From NCBI GenBank assembly GCA_017533165.1, contig JAFXIM010000163.1, positions 1 through 9,345 of the forward strand: 9,345 nucleotides of DNA, written 5' to 3'. This document shows positions 1 to 5,963 of this stretch, in pieces (positions within the stretch are counted from its first letter, which is position 1; each line of letters opens with the position of its first letter). The notes under the pieces were generated by a model, which saw only the letters and a program-made list of their open reading frames with translations, ran no database searches and was not told the origin of the DNA. The translations under genes and the position numbers were made by a program. The DNA is from Eggerthellaceae bacterium (GTDB lineage Bacteria; Actinomycetota; Coriobacteriia; Coriobacteriales; Eggerthellaceae).

Positions 1-136
1 CAGCACCAAGAAGTTCCATGCGCATGATGAGAACAACGAGTGCGGCCTGGGCGACACCGTGAAGATCATGGAGACCCGTCCGCTGTCTAAGATGAAGCGT
101 TGGCGTCTCGTCGAGATCGTAGAGAAGGCCAAATAG
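1..136 (+). CDS. rpsQ: 30S ribosomal protein S17, 3' end (partial)
   Basis: The visible 44 C-terminal codons, read in the frame starting at base 2 and ending at TAG 134-136, begin [20 protein letters not shown] and continue with [20 protein letters not shown]. The run of K-x-HD-E....GD-V-I-E-RPLS-K-W is the hallmark C-terminal half of S17, an OB-fold protein that binds 16S rRNA and helps early 30S assembly. The 5' half lies outside the window. Its position just upstream of rplN is the standard S10-spc order (rpmC-rpsQ-rplN). A 51-nt spacer separates it from rplN and holds only a weak GCTT/AAGC inverted repeat (144-158) and the rplN ribosome binding site. Confidence 0.95.
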   Translation, partial: STKKFHAHDENNECGLGDTVKIMETRPLSKMKRWRLVEIVEKAK

Positions 137-187
137 TAAGTGTGCTTTGCATGCAAGCTATCTTTTAAGGAAAGTTAGGTTACAGCA

Positions 188-556
188 ATGATTCAGATGC
201 AAACCATGCTCGCAGTGGCCGACAACTCCGGCGCTCGCAAGGTGCAGTGCATCAAGGTCCTCGGTGGCTCTAAGCGCCGCTATGCGGGCCTCGGCGACGT
301 GATCATCTGCAGCGTCAAGGAAGCAGCGCCCAATGGCAACGTCAAGAAGGGCGAAGTTGTCCGCTGCGTAGTCGTGCGCGTCAAGAAGGAAGTTCGTCGT
401 CCCGACGGCTCCTACATCAAGTTCGACCAGAACGCCGCTGTTCTGATCAACAACGACGGCGCTCCGAAGGGCACCCGTATCTTTGGCCCTGTTGCTCGTG
501 AGCTCCGCGATAAGAAGTACATGAAGATCGTGTCTCTGGCACCGGAAACGCTGTAA
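188..556 (+). CDS. rplN: 50S ribosomal protein L14
   Basis: This is a complete 122-residue L14, the usual bacterial length. The N-terminus [16 protein letters not shown], the central block from about residue 55 to 85 ([17 protein letters not shown], then [14 protein letters not shown]) and the end [13 protein letters not shown] (95-107) are family signatures. L14 is a beta-barrel protein that binds 23S rRNA and contributes to the intersubunit bridge with the 30S subunit. It is also a docking surface for the silencing factor RsfS in other bacteria. The AAGGAAAG at 167-174 lies about 13 nt before the ATG, a rather long but plausible Shine-Dalgarno spacing. The stop codon overlaps the start of the rplX ribosome binding site, so rplN and rplX are probably translated together. 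Confidence 0.98.
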   Translation: MIQMQTMLAVADNSGARKVQCIKVLGGSKRRYAGLGDVIICSVKEAAPNGNVKKGEVVRCVVVRVKKEVRRPDGSYIKFDQNAAVLINNDGAPKGTRIFGPVARELRDKKYMKIVSLAPETL

Positions 557-570
557 GGGAGGTGGCTTAC

Positions 571-885
571 ATGAAGATGCACGTCAAGAAGGGCGATACC
601 GTTAAGGTTCTCTCCGGCAAGGACAAGGGCAAGCAGGGCGAGATCAAGCGCTCTCTTCCCGAGAAGCAGCGCGTTGTCGTCGAGGGTGTGAACATGATCA
701 CGAAGGCCATGCGCCCCACCCAGGCAAACCCGCAGGGCGGTCTGTCCAAGCTCGAGGCTCCGATCCACGTTTCCAACGTCATGCTCGTTTGCCCGAGCTG
801 CAAGGAAGCAACTCGCGTTAGCAAGAAGGTTAACGCCGAGGGCAAGAAGGTTCGCGTTTGCAAGAAGTGCCAGCACGAGTTCTAA
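571..885 (+). CDS. rplX: 50S ribosomal protein L24 (zinc-ribbon, C+ form)
   Basis: L24 is an assembly-initiator protein that binds the 5' domain of 23S rRNA near the exit tunnel. The 104-residue product has an N-terminal KOW/SH3-like segment (about residues 5-32, [20 protein letters not shown]) and a C-terminal Cys4 pair, CPSC at 74-77 and CKKC at 97-100, the zinc-ribbon form of the family. I chose ATG 571 over the in-frame GTG at 562. AAGGGAGG (555-562) is a near-perfect Shine-Dalgarno 8 nt before 571, and the GTG itself forms part of that site. The gene begins 14 nt after the rplN stop. A 153-nt structured spacer separates it from rplE. That is unusual, because L24 and L5 are normally adjacent or overlapping. 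Confidence 0.97.
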   Translation: MKMHVKKGDTVKVLSGKDKGKQGEIKRSLPEKQRVVVEGVNMITKAMRPTQANPQGGLSKLEAPIHVSNVMLVCPSCKEATRVSKKVNAEGKKVRVCKKCQHEF

Positions 886-911
886 AACTCTTCTGGTAAA
901 CCGCATAAATA

Positions 912-940
912 TTGACTGAGGAGGAGGCATCTGGTAATGT
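912..940 (+). promoter_or_regulatory. Possible internal promoter upstream of rplE
   Basis: TTGACT (912-917) is one mismatch from the -35 consensus. It is separated by exactly 17 nt from TAATGT (935-940), which is preceded by TGG and so fits an extended -10 (TGn) arrangement. The -10 hexamer itself matches consensus poorly. If real, transcription would begin near 946-948, just before a chain of hairpins leading to rplE. This is pattern matching only. The same bases also form part of a GAGGAG/CTCCTC inverted repeat (921-946), so the resemblance could be accidental. Confidence 0.3.
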
Positions 941-1007
941 CTCCTCTTTGGGTGCGCAAAGCACATATGGCCCCAGAATTGGGGACGCAGGGTCAGCAAT
1001 CCTGCGT
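921..1007 (+). other. Hairpin chain in the rplX-rplE spacer
   Basis: The 153-nt spacer 886-1038 holds no convincing gene but has four inverted repeats in a row. They are GAGGAG/CTCCTC (921-926 with 941-946, 14-nt loop), GTGC/GCAC (952-955 with 961-964, 5-nt loop), CCCCA/TGGGG (971-975 with 980-984, loop GAAT) and ACGCAGG/CCTGCGT (985-991 with 1001-1007, 9-nt loop). The last two are directly adjacent and could stack coaxially. None is followed by a long T-run, so they do not look like terminators. In E. coli the spc-operon repressor S8 binds mRNA near this same rplX-rplE junction. A role here in S8 or other r-protein feedback is an inference from position only. AGAGGT (1023-1028) serves as the rplE ribosome binding site. 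Confidence 0.55.
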
Positions 1008-1038
1008 TTAATTCATCGGATGAGAGGTAATACCGAAC

Positions 1039-1587
1039 ATGACTACTCCTCGCTTGAAGGAAAAGTACAACAAGGAGCTCGCACCGAAGCTCTTCAAGGA
1101 GCTTGAGCTCGACAACGTTAACAAGGTTCCGCGTCTTGAGAAGATCGTTGTGAACATGGGCGTTGGCGCCGCCGCTGGCGACTCCAAGCAGCTCGATGCC
1201 GCTATGAACGACATGCGCATCATCACCGGTCAGCAGCCCTGCATCACCCGCGCAAAGAAGTCCATCGCAGGCTTCAAGATCCGCGAGGGCATGGCTATTG
1301 GCTGCAAGGTCACTCTTCGTGGCGATCGTATGTGGGAGTTTTTGGACCGCCTGCTGGCAGTTGCTCTTCCCCGCGTTCGTGACTTCCGTGGCATCAACCC
1401 CAACAGCTTCGACGGCCGTGGCAACTACTCTCTCGGCATTACCGAGCAGCTGATCTTCCCGGAGATCGACTACGACAAGGTTGACCGTACCCGTGGTATG
1501 GACATCACTTTCGTCACCACCGCTGAAGACAACGACAGCGCTTTCGCGCTGCTCTCCGCTCTCGGCTTCCCGTTCAAGAGCAAGTAA
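1039..1587 (+). CDS. rplE: 50S ribosomal protein L5
   Basis: This is a complete 182-residue L5, the normal size. L5 binds 5S rRNA, anchors it in the central protuberance and contacts P-site tRNA and the 30S head. Conserved features are [16 protein letters not shown] at the N-terminus, [14 protein letters not shown] (30-43), [20 protein letters not shown] (64-83), and [20 protein letters not shown] (126-145) followed by the C-terminal [11 protein letters not shown]. The ATG is preceded by AGAGGT with 10 nt spacing. The gene stands apart from its neighbours, with a 153-nt structured spacer upstream and a terminator-like hairpin overlapping its TAA downstream. It could therefore be expressed or regulated somewhat independently within the operon. 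Confidence 0.98.
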   Translation: MTTPRLKEKYNKELAPKLFKELELDNVNKVPRLEKIVVNMGVGAAAGDSKQLDAAMNDMRIITGQQPCITRAKKSIAGFKIREGMAIGCKVTLRGDRMWEFLDRLLAVALPRVRDFRGINPNSFDGRGNYSLGITEQLIFPEIDYDKVDRTRGMDITFVTTAEDNDSAFALLSALGFPFKSK

Positions 1588-1627
1588 AACAAGCACAGCC
1601 GCCCTTTCTCGAAGGGGCGGCTTGTTT
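1587..1627 (+). terminator. Terminator-like hairpin between rplE and rpsZ
   Basis: GCCGCCC (1598-1604) pairs perfectly with GGGCGGC (1615-1621). T-G, T-A and T-A pairs extend this inward around a CTCG loop. Outside it, AAACAA (1587-1592) pairs with TTGTTT (1622-1627) across a 5-nt one-sided bulge (1593-1597). The A-rich left arm includes the last base of the rplE stop codon. The downstream arm ends in TTGTTT and not in a long T-run, so it is probably a weak or partial terminator, an attenuator, or an RNA-stabilising 3' hairpin. Because rpsZ and later spc genes follow on the same strand, complete termination here would require a further promoter downstream. Confidence 0.55.
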
Positions 1628-1644
1628 GCGTAACCTCGGTATTT

Positions 1645-1668
1645 GGACTCGCAAAAAGGAGCGGGTCT
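1645..1668 (+). other. Hairpin upstream of rpsZ
   Basis: GGACTCGC (1645-1652) pairs with GCGGGTCT (1661-1668) over 8 positions, two of them G-U, around the loop AAAAAGGA. The loop carries a Shine-Dalgarno-like AAGGA that is not used, since the working site GAAGGA (1681-1686) lies 5 nt before the rpsZ ATG. With the stronger repeat at 1587-1627, it makes the 104-nt rplE-rpsZ spacer a tandem-hairpin region. The function is unknown. Confidence 0.4.
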
Positions 1669-1691
1669 AGATAATAGAAAGAAGGAAATGC

Positions 1692-1877
1692 ATGGCTAAG
1701 AAATCGATGATCGCCAAGGCCAAGCGTGAGCCGAAGTTCTCCACGCGTCAGCACAACCGCTGCACGCGTTGCGGACGTCCTCGTGCTTACTACCGCAAGT
1801 TCGGCCTCTGCCGCGTTTGCGTGCGCGAACTGGCCAACAAAGGCGAGCTGCCCGGCGTTACCAAGGCTTCCTGGTAA
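1692..1877 (+). CDS. rpsZ: 30S ribosomal protein S14, zinc-binding type Z
   Basis: S14 sits in the head of the 30S subunit and is needed for late assembly and tRNA binding. This 61-residue protein is the short type Z form. It has [20 protein letters not shown] at the N-terminus and a Cys4 zinc knuckle made of C24-x2-C27 and C40-x2-C43. The end, [11 protein letters not shown], is typical. The longer (about 90-100 residue) cysteine-free S14 that some bacteria use under zinc shortage is not in this window. The ATG at 1692 is preceded by GAAGGA with only 5 nt spacing. A second ATG at 1688 is out of frame and partly overlaps that region. The gene occupies the normal S14 position between rplE and rpsH. 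Confidence 0.98.
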   Translation: MAKKSMIAKAKREPKFSTRQHNRCTRCGRPRAYYRKFGLCRVCVRELANKGELPGVTKASW

Positions 1878-1916
1878 GACTGTAACGCTTCAGGGTGTGC
1901 CGGCGTAATAGGCGGA

Positions 1917-1931
1917 AGCGCTAAGGGCGCT
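1917..1931 (+). other. Short hairpin in the rpsZ-rpsH spacer
   Basis: AGCGC (1917-1921) and GCGCT (1927-1931) form a 5-bp stem with loop TAAGG. It is the clearest structure I see in the 101-nt spacer 1878-1978. The spacer otherwise contains a strong ribosome binding site for rpsH (AAAGGAG, 1963-1969) and an A-rich stretch up to the start codon. The stem is short and might arise by chance. Confidence 0.3.
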
Positions 1932-1978
1932 GACGAACCGGACGATCGGCTCATCACGGATCAAAGGAGAAAACAAAA

Positions 1979-2377
1979 ATGACAATGACCGACCCCATTG
2001 CAGATATGCTTACGCGCGTGCGTAACGCACAGTCTGCAGGCAAGCCGACGGTTTCCATGCCGTCGAGCAAGAAACTCGTCGAGATCGTTCGCATCATGGA
2101 GCAGGAAGGCTATGTCCAGCGCTATGACGTCATCGACGGCGAGCCTCGTGCCACGCTTGAGATCACCCTCAAGTACGGTCCCAAGAAGGCCAAGACCATT
2201 CGCGGCATCAAGCGCATCTCCAAGCCCGGTCTGCGTATCTACGCTGGCAAGGACGAGCTGCCCCGCGTTCTCGGTGGCCTCGGTACTGCAATCATTTCGA
2301 CGAGCCACGGCGTTATGACCGACCGTGACGCCCGCAAGAAGGGCGTCGGCGGCGAGGTTATCGCTTATATCTGGTAG
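1979..2377 (+). CDS. rpsH: 30S ribosomal protein S8
   Basis: This is a complete 132-residue S8, the usual length. S8 binds helix 21 of 16S rRNA and nucleates the platform of the 30S subunit. In E. coli it is also the translational repressor of the spc operon. Conserved features are [14 protein letters not shown] near the N-terminus and the C-terminal signature [20 protein letters not shown] (107-126), which contacts rRNA. Start choice: ATG 1979 lies 9 nt after GGAG (1966-1969), whereas the next in-frame ATG at 1985 would be about 15 nt away, so MTMTDPIAD is preferred. If autoregulation by S8 exists here, the structured spacers upstream of rplE or rpsZ are the places to look. Confidence 0.98.
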   Translation: MTMTDPIADMLTRVRNAQSAGKPTVSMPSSKKLVEIVRIMEQEGYVQRYDVIDGEPRATLEITLKYGPKKAKTIRGIKRISKPGLRIYAGKDELPRVLGGLGTAIISTSHGVMTDRDARKKGVGGEVIAYIW

Positions 2378-2395
2378 GAAAGGGAGGGATTCAAT

Positions 2396-2935
2396 ATGTC
2401 TCGTATTGGTAAGATGCCCATCGCCGTTCCTGCTGGCGTCGAAGTCATCATTGACGGCACCACCGTCACCACCAAGGGCCCCAAGGGCGAGCTCACTCGC
2501 ACCTTCCAGCCCTGCATGACCATCACCCAGGAGGGTGCTGAGATCATCGTCACCCGTCCGGACGACACCCGCGAGTCCAAGAGCTTCCACGGCCTGACCC
2601 GCACCCTGATCGCCAACATGGTCGAGGGCGTCTCCAAGGGTTATTCCAAGAAGCTCCAGATGGTCGGCGTTGGCTACCGCGCCGTCATGAAGGGCAAGGA
2701 CATCGAGATGTCCCTCGGCTACTCCCACCCGGTGTACGTCGTTTGCCCCGAGGGCATCACTTTTGAGGTTCCCACTCAGACCGAGATCATCGTTTCCGGT
2801 CCGAGCAAAGAGCAGGTCGGCCAGGTTGCGGCAGACATCCGCAAGTGGCGTAAGCCGGAGCCCTACAAGGGCAAGGGCATTCGCTACGAGGGCGAGCATG
2901 TACGTCGTAAGGCCGGCAAGGCTGGCAAAGACTAA
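2396..2935 (+). CDS. rplF: 50S ribosomal protein L6
   Basis: This is a complete 179-residue L6 with the two tandem alpha/beta repeats of the family. L6 lies near the base of the L7/L12 stalk, close to the sarcin-ricin loop, and is important for factor binding. Motifs seen are [12 protein letters not shown] at the start, [20 protein letters not shown] (74-93) linking the repeats, and the C-terminal L6 signature [11 protein letters not shown] (154-164) followed by a basic tail [10 protein letters not shown]. The start is set by AGGGAGG (2381-2387), 8 nt before the ATG and 18 nt after the rpsH stop. That spacing is consistent with translational coupling. Confidence 0.98.
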   Translation: MSRIGKMPIAVPAGVEVIIDGTTVTTKGPKGELTRTFQPCMTITQEGAEIIVTRPDDTRESKSFHGLTRTLIANMVEGVSKGYSKKLQMVGVGYRAVMKGKDIEMSLGYSHPVYVVCPEGITFEVPTQTEIIVSGPSKEQVGQVAADIRKWRKPEPYKGKGIRYEGEHVRRKAGKAGKD

Positions 2936-2966
2936 GTCTTCTAGAGTCTGAGAAGTGATTTATTCA

Positions 2967-3335
2967 ATGAACAAGCTTCAGAAAAAGCAGGCTGGTCTGG
3001 CTCGCCGTCATCGTCGCGTCCGCGGCAAGATCTCCGGCACCCCGGCCCGTCCGCGTCTGTGCGTTACGCGCAGCAATTCCAACATGTACGTTCAGGTCAT
3101 CGACGACGTCGCTGGCAAGACCATCTGCGGTGCATCCACCCTTGGCCCGGACTTCAAGGCCACTGGCGTGAGCGGTGCAACCGTTGAGGGTGCTTCCGTT
3201 CTCGGCGGCATCATCGGCAAGCTCGCCCAGGAGAAGGGCGTTACCGAGGTCGTCTTCGACCGTGGCGGTCACCTGTATCATGGTCGCGTCAAGGCTCTCG
3301 CCGAAGGCGCCCGTGAAGCTGGCCTGAAGTTCTAA
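2967..3335 (+). CDS. rplR: 50S ribosomal protein L18
   Basis: L18 binds 5S rRNA together with L5 and helps dock it into the large subunit. The 122-residue product has a basic N-terminal tail ([20 protein letters not shown]), then [20 protein letters not shown] and the C-terminal block [20 protein letters not shown] (97-116), ending REAGLKF. I prefer ATG 2967 over an in-frame GTG at 2955. The ATG gives a normal family length, and AGAAGTGA (2951-2958) lies at a workable distance, though this is a weak Shine-Dalgarno compared with the neighbouring genes. Translation may therefore depend partly on coupling with rplF, whose stop lies 31 nt upstream. Confidence 0.96.
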   Translation: MNKLQKKQAGLARRHRRVRGKISGTPARPRLCVTRSNSNMYVQVIDDVAGKTICGASTLGPDFKATGVSGATVEGASVLGGIIGKLAQEKGVTEVVFDRGGHLYHGRVKALAEGAREAGLKF

Positions 3336-3354
3336 GAAAGGGGTATGAAAGCAC

Positions 3355-3879
3355 ATGGCTCGTAGACAGCAGCAGCAGGAAGCCGGAGTACCCGAGCTTC
3401 AGGAGCGCGTCGTTTACATCAACCGCGTTTCCAAGACCGTCAAGGGCGGTCGTCGTATGCAGCTCACCGCACTTGTCGTCGTTGGCGACGGCAACGGCCG
3501 CGTGGGCGTTGGCATGGGCAAGTCCCAGGAAGTCCCGAACGCTATCAAGAAGGGCGTCGAGGCTGCAAAGAAGAACATGTTCTCCGTTGCTATGACCGCT
3601 GAGAAGACGGTTCCGCACGAGATCCTCGGTGAGTACGGCGCAGGCCGCGTTCTCATCAAGCCGGCTGTTCCCGGTACCGGCGTTATGGCTGGTGGCCCGG
3701 TCCGCGCCATCATGGAGCTTGCTGGCATCCAGAACGTTATCACCAAGTCTCTTGGCACCAGCAACGCCATGAACATCGTCAAGGCAGCCGCTGAGGGCCT
3801 CAAGAACATGGAGACCCCCCAGCAGGTCGCTGATCGCCGCGACATCTCCGTCGCCGAGGTCTTCGGTTGGAAGGAGTAA
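3355..3879 (+). CDS. rpsE: 30S ribosomal protein S5
   Basis: This is a complete 174-residue S5, within the usual range. S5 lies at the mRNA entrance and decoding side of the 30S subunit and affects translational accuracy and spectinomycin sensitivity. After a short Gln-rich N-terminus (MARRQQQQEAGVPELQE) come the double-stranded-RNA-binding-like domain with NRVSKTVKGGRRMQLTALVV (23-42) and GDGNGRVGVGMGKSQEVPNA (44-63), then the second domain with PAVPGTGVMAGGPVRAIMEL (103-122) and SLGTSNAMNIVKA. GAAAGGGG (3336-3343) lies 11 nt before ATG 3355. Its last codons contain the Shine-Dalgarno sequence of rpmD (AAGGAG, 3871-3876), so termination here probably promotes L30 synthesis. Confidence 0.98.
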   Translation: MARRQQQQEAGVPELQERVVYINRVSKTVKGGRRMQLTALVVVGDGNGRVGVGMGKSQEVPNAIKKGVEAAKKNMFSVAMTAEKTVPHEILGEYGAGRVLIKPAVPGTGVMAGGPVRAIMELAGIQNVITKSLGTSNAMNIVKAAAEGLKNMETPQQVADRRDISVAEVFGWKE

Positions 3880-3884
3880 CAGCA

Positions 3885-4076
3885 ATGGCAGACGCAAAGA
3901 AGACGCTTCGCCTTACCCAGGTTAAGAGCGCTACCGGCTTCAAGGCCGACCAGGGTGCCACCCTGCGTGCGCTGGGTCTCGGCAAGATCGGCCGTACCGT
4001 TGATCAGGTTGACAACGAGTCCGTTCGCGGCATGATCTTCAAGGTCAAGCACCTCATCACCGTCGAAGAGATCTAA
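3885..4076 (+). CDS. rpmD: 50S ribosomal protein L30
   Basis: This is a 63-residue L30, the short bacterial form, which binds 23S rRNA on the solvent side. It shows the expected LRLTQVKSATGFKADQGATL segment, followed by RALGLGKIGRTVDQVDNESV and RGMIFKVKHLITVEEI. The ATG at 3885 lies 5 nt after the rpsE stop, and its Shine-Dalgarno AAGGAG (3871-3876) is encoded by the last rpsE codons, a clear case for translational coupling. The in-frame TTG at 3867 is inside rpsE, before that site, and is rejected. A long 144-nt structured spacer follows before rplO, breaking an otherwise tight run of genes. Confidence 0.97.
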   Translation: MADAKKTLRLTQVKSATGFKADQGATLRALGLGKIGRTVDQVDNESVRGMIFKVKHLITVEEI

Positions 4077-4103
4077 GTCATTCGACACAAATTAATGCTA
4101 TTT

Positions 4104-4206
4104 CGGCGTGCTGGAAACAGCACGCCGTTGGCGTAGTAAATGGAAGTTTGCTGACGGCGAGCTGTCAGCGCGAAACGCAAGAGTCGTTTCGAAGTAGCGA
4201 AAGCTA
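4104..4206 (+). promoter_or_regulatory. Four-hairpin structured spacer before rplO (candidate cis-regulatory RNA)
   Basis: The 144-nt spacer 4077-4220 carries four successive inverted repeats. (1) CGGCGTGCTG / CAGCACGCCG (4104-4113 with 4118-4127) is a perfect 10-bp stem with a GAAA tetraloop. (2) GCTGAC / GTCAGC (4150-4155 with 4164-4169) has an 8-nt loop. (3) CGAAACG / CGTTTCG (4171-4177 with 4185-4191) has a 7-nt loop. (4) TAGC / GCTA (4195-4198 with 4203-4206) has a GAAA loop. Two of the four have GNRA loops, typical of folded RNA. Hairpin 4 touches AGGTGA (4206-4211), the ribosome binding site of rplO, whose ATG is at 4221. No T-run follows hairpin 1, so it is not a standard terminator. 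The structure is seen in sequence. A feedback or processing role is inference. Confidence 0.6.
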
Positions 4207-4220
4207 GGTGAATTAAAACA

Positions 4221-4670
4221 ATGGAAATCAAAGATCTTAAGCCTGCAGAGGGTTCTACCAAGAACCGTAAGCGTGTTGGCCGCGGTGCTGCTTCTGGCAC
4301 CGGCAAGACCGCTGGTCGTGGTCTGAACGGTCAGAAGTCCCGTGCTGGTGGCGGTAAGGGTGCTGGCTTCGAGGGCGGTCAGACTCCGCTCGCACGTCGT
4401 CTTCCGAAGCTCCCGGGCTTCCGCAACATCAACCGTGTTGAGTACCTGCCGGTTAACGTCAGCCGTCTCGAGGAGAAGTTCGAGGCTGGCGAGGTTGTCG
4501 ATGGCGAGTCTCTGAAGGCTAAGGGCATCATCAAGCATGCCGATGCTCTCGTGAAGATCCTTGGCGACGGTGAGATCACCAAGGCCCTCACCATTAAGGT
4601 TGACAAGGTGTCCGCTTCTGCCAAGGCGAAGATCGAGGCAGCTGGAGGAAAGGTCGAAGAGCCTTGCTAA
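4221..4670 (+). CDS. rplO: 50S ribosomal protein L15
   Basis: This is a complete 149-residue L15, which binds 23S rRNA and acts late in 50S assembly. The N-terminal half is the long Gly/Arg/Lys-rich extension that threads into rRNA ([20 protein letters not shown] at 17-36, [20 protein letters not shown] at 40-59). The C-terminal half is globular, with LPKLPGFRN and the block [20 protein letters not shown] (112-131) ending in [16 protein letters not shown] (4206-4211) lies 9 nt before the ATG and sits directly after a small GNRA hairpin. The end of the gene overlaps the secY start by 7 nt (TTGCTAA), so secY translation is probably coupled to it. Confidence 0.98.
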   Translation: MEIKDLKPAEGSTKNRKRVGRGAASGTGKTAGRGLNGQKSRAGGGKGAGFEGGQTPLARRLPKLPGFRNINRVEYLPVNVSRLEEKFEAGEVVDGESLKAKGIIKHADALVKILGDGEITKALTIKVDKVSASAKAKIEAAGGKVEEPC

Positions 4671-5944
4671 GCTCTATCATTGACGCGTTCAAGATTCCCG
4701 AGCTGAGGAAGAAGATCCTCTTTACGCTCGCGATTCTTGCGATCTACCGCTTCGGCGCCTACGTGCCGGTTCCGGGCATCCCGTTCCACGAGTTCGCGAC
4801 GGCCTTTGCCAACACGGGCGTGGCGATGACGATGCTCGACCTGTTCACGGGCGGCGCTCTGTCCAACTTCTCGGTGTTCTCGCTCGGCATCATGCCCTAC
4901 ATCACCGCGTCCATCATCATGCAGCTCATGCAGGGCGTCATCCCCGCCGTGGGCCGCTGGAACAAGGAGGGCGAGACGGGCCGTCGCAAGATCACCCAGG
5001 TCACCCGTATCCTTACGCTGGTGCTTGGCCTCATCAACGCCATCGGCTACCTGCTGCTGTTCAAGTCCGACGCCTACGGCGTGGTCTTCAGCTCCGAGGT
5101 CCCCGAGATGGTCACCAACGTCATCATCGTGTTCACGCTGGTTGCGGGCACCGCGCTCATCATGTGGATGGGCGAGCTCATCACCCAGCGCGGCGTGGGC
5201 AACGGCATGTCGCTCATCATCTTCGTGAGCATCGTCTCCCGCGTGCCTTCCGCCATCTTCAGCTCGATCAACATGACCGAGGGCATCGCGGCTGGCATCG
5301 CGCTGACCGTGCTCATCGTGGCCATCGTGCTGGTCTGCATCCCGCTGATCATCTACGTGGAGCGCGCGCAGCGCCGCATCCCGATCAACTACGCGAAGCA
5401 GGTCAAGGGCCGTCAGATGATGGGTGGCACGTCCACCTTCCTGCCGCTCAAGGTGAACTCTGCTGGCGTCATCCCGATCATCTTCGCAAGCTGCATCCTG
5501 TATCTTCCGGCTCAGCTCGCGGCGATCTTCAACGTCGGCTGGCTCACCACCTTCGCGAACTGGGTGTCCACGGGCTGGCTCAACTGGATCCTGACGCTCG
5601 TGCTCATCGTGTTCTTCGCGTACTTCTACACCTCCATGGTGTTCAACCCGGAGGAGACGGCCAACCAGATCCAGAAGAACGGCGGCTTCGTCCCGGGCAT
5701 CCGTCCTGGCAAGAACACCGCGACCTACATCAAGGACACGATGAAGAGGGTCACCCTTCCCGGTGCAATCTTCATCGCCGCCATCGCGGTCATCCCGACC
5801 ATCATCTTCTACTTCACGGGCAATCAGCTCATCCAGGCCTTCGGCGGCACCTCGATCCTCATCATGATCAGCGTTGCGCTTGACACCATGAGCAAGATCG
5901 AGTCCCAGCTGAAGCAGCACAACTACAAGGGCTTCTTCAAGTAA
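4664..5944 (+). CDS. secY: Preprotein translocase subunit SecY
   Basis: SecY is the channel-forming subunit of the SecYEG translocon in the cytoplasmic membrane. The 426-residue product has the expected ten-membrane-segment pattern. It begins [20 protein letters not shown] with TM1 at about 18-35, and then [20 protein letters not shown] (61-80) leads into SECY signature 1, [21 protein letters not shown] (176-187) is signature 2. [20 protein letters not shown] (237-256) is the cytosolic loop that contacts SecA and the ribosome, and [20 protein letters not shown] follows at 327-346. The start is TTG 4664, overlapping the rplO stop. GGAGGAAAGG (4644-4653) lies upstream, and no nearby ATG gives the conserved N-terminus. 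Codon use differs visibly from both neighbours, with more GCG, ACG and GTG. Confidence 0.97.
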   Translation: MLSSIIDAFKIPELRKKILFTLAILAIYRFGAYVPVPGIPFHEFATAFANTGVAMTMLDLFTGGALSNFSVFSLGIMPYITASIIMQLMQGVIPAVGRWNKEGETGRRKITQVTRILTLVLGLINAIGYLLLFKSDAYGVVFSSEVPEMVTNVIIVFTLVAGTALIMWMGELITQRGVGNGMSLIIFVSIVSRVPSAIFSSINMTEGIAAGIALTVLIVAIVLVCIPLIIYVERAQRRIPINYAKQVKGRQMMGGTSTFLPLKVNSAGVIPIIFASCILYLPAQLAAIFNVGWLTTFANWVSTGWLNWILTLVLIVFFAYFYTSMVFNPEETANQIQKNGGFVPGIRPGKNTATYIKDTMKRVTLPGAIFIAAIAVIPTIIFYFTGNQLIQAFGGTSILIMISVALDTMSKIESQLKQHNYKGFFK

Positions 5945-5963
5945 GCTGAAAGGAACAGGTGCT

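Noticed and set aside
562..570. GTG at 562 as the rplX start
   Set aside because: The GTG lies inside the AAGGGAGG Shine-Dalgarno that serves ATG 571.
912..1106. 64-codon plus-strand frame (TTG start) covering the rplX-rplE spacer
   Set aside because: It runs out of frame into rplE, has no ribosome binding site and consists of hairpin sequence. The spacer is better explained as structured RNA.
1643..1675. Promoter-like TTGGAC...GATAAT upstream of rpsZ
   Set aside because: The spacing is about 21 nt, too long for a normal sigma-70-type promoter, and the elements overlap a hairpin.
1961..2899. 312-residue minus-strand frame opposite rpsH and rplF
   Set aside because: It is antisense to two clear ribosomal protein genes, with no ribosome binding site or family signature.
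3345..3365. Six-codon ORF (ATG AAA GCA CAT GGC TCG TAG) overlapping the rpsE start
   Set aside because: Its ATG is only 1 nt from the AAAGGGG site, too close for normal initiation. The rpsE ATG at 11 nt is a better match. It is probably chance.
4104..4127. Perfect 10-bp hairpin read as an intrinsic terminator of rpmD
   Set aside because: It is followed by TTGGCGTAG with no T-run. The GAAA tetraloop and following hairpins fit a folded leader better.
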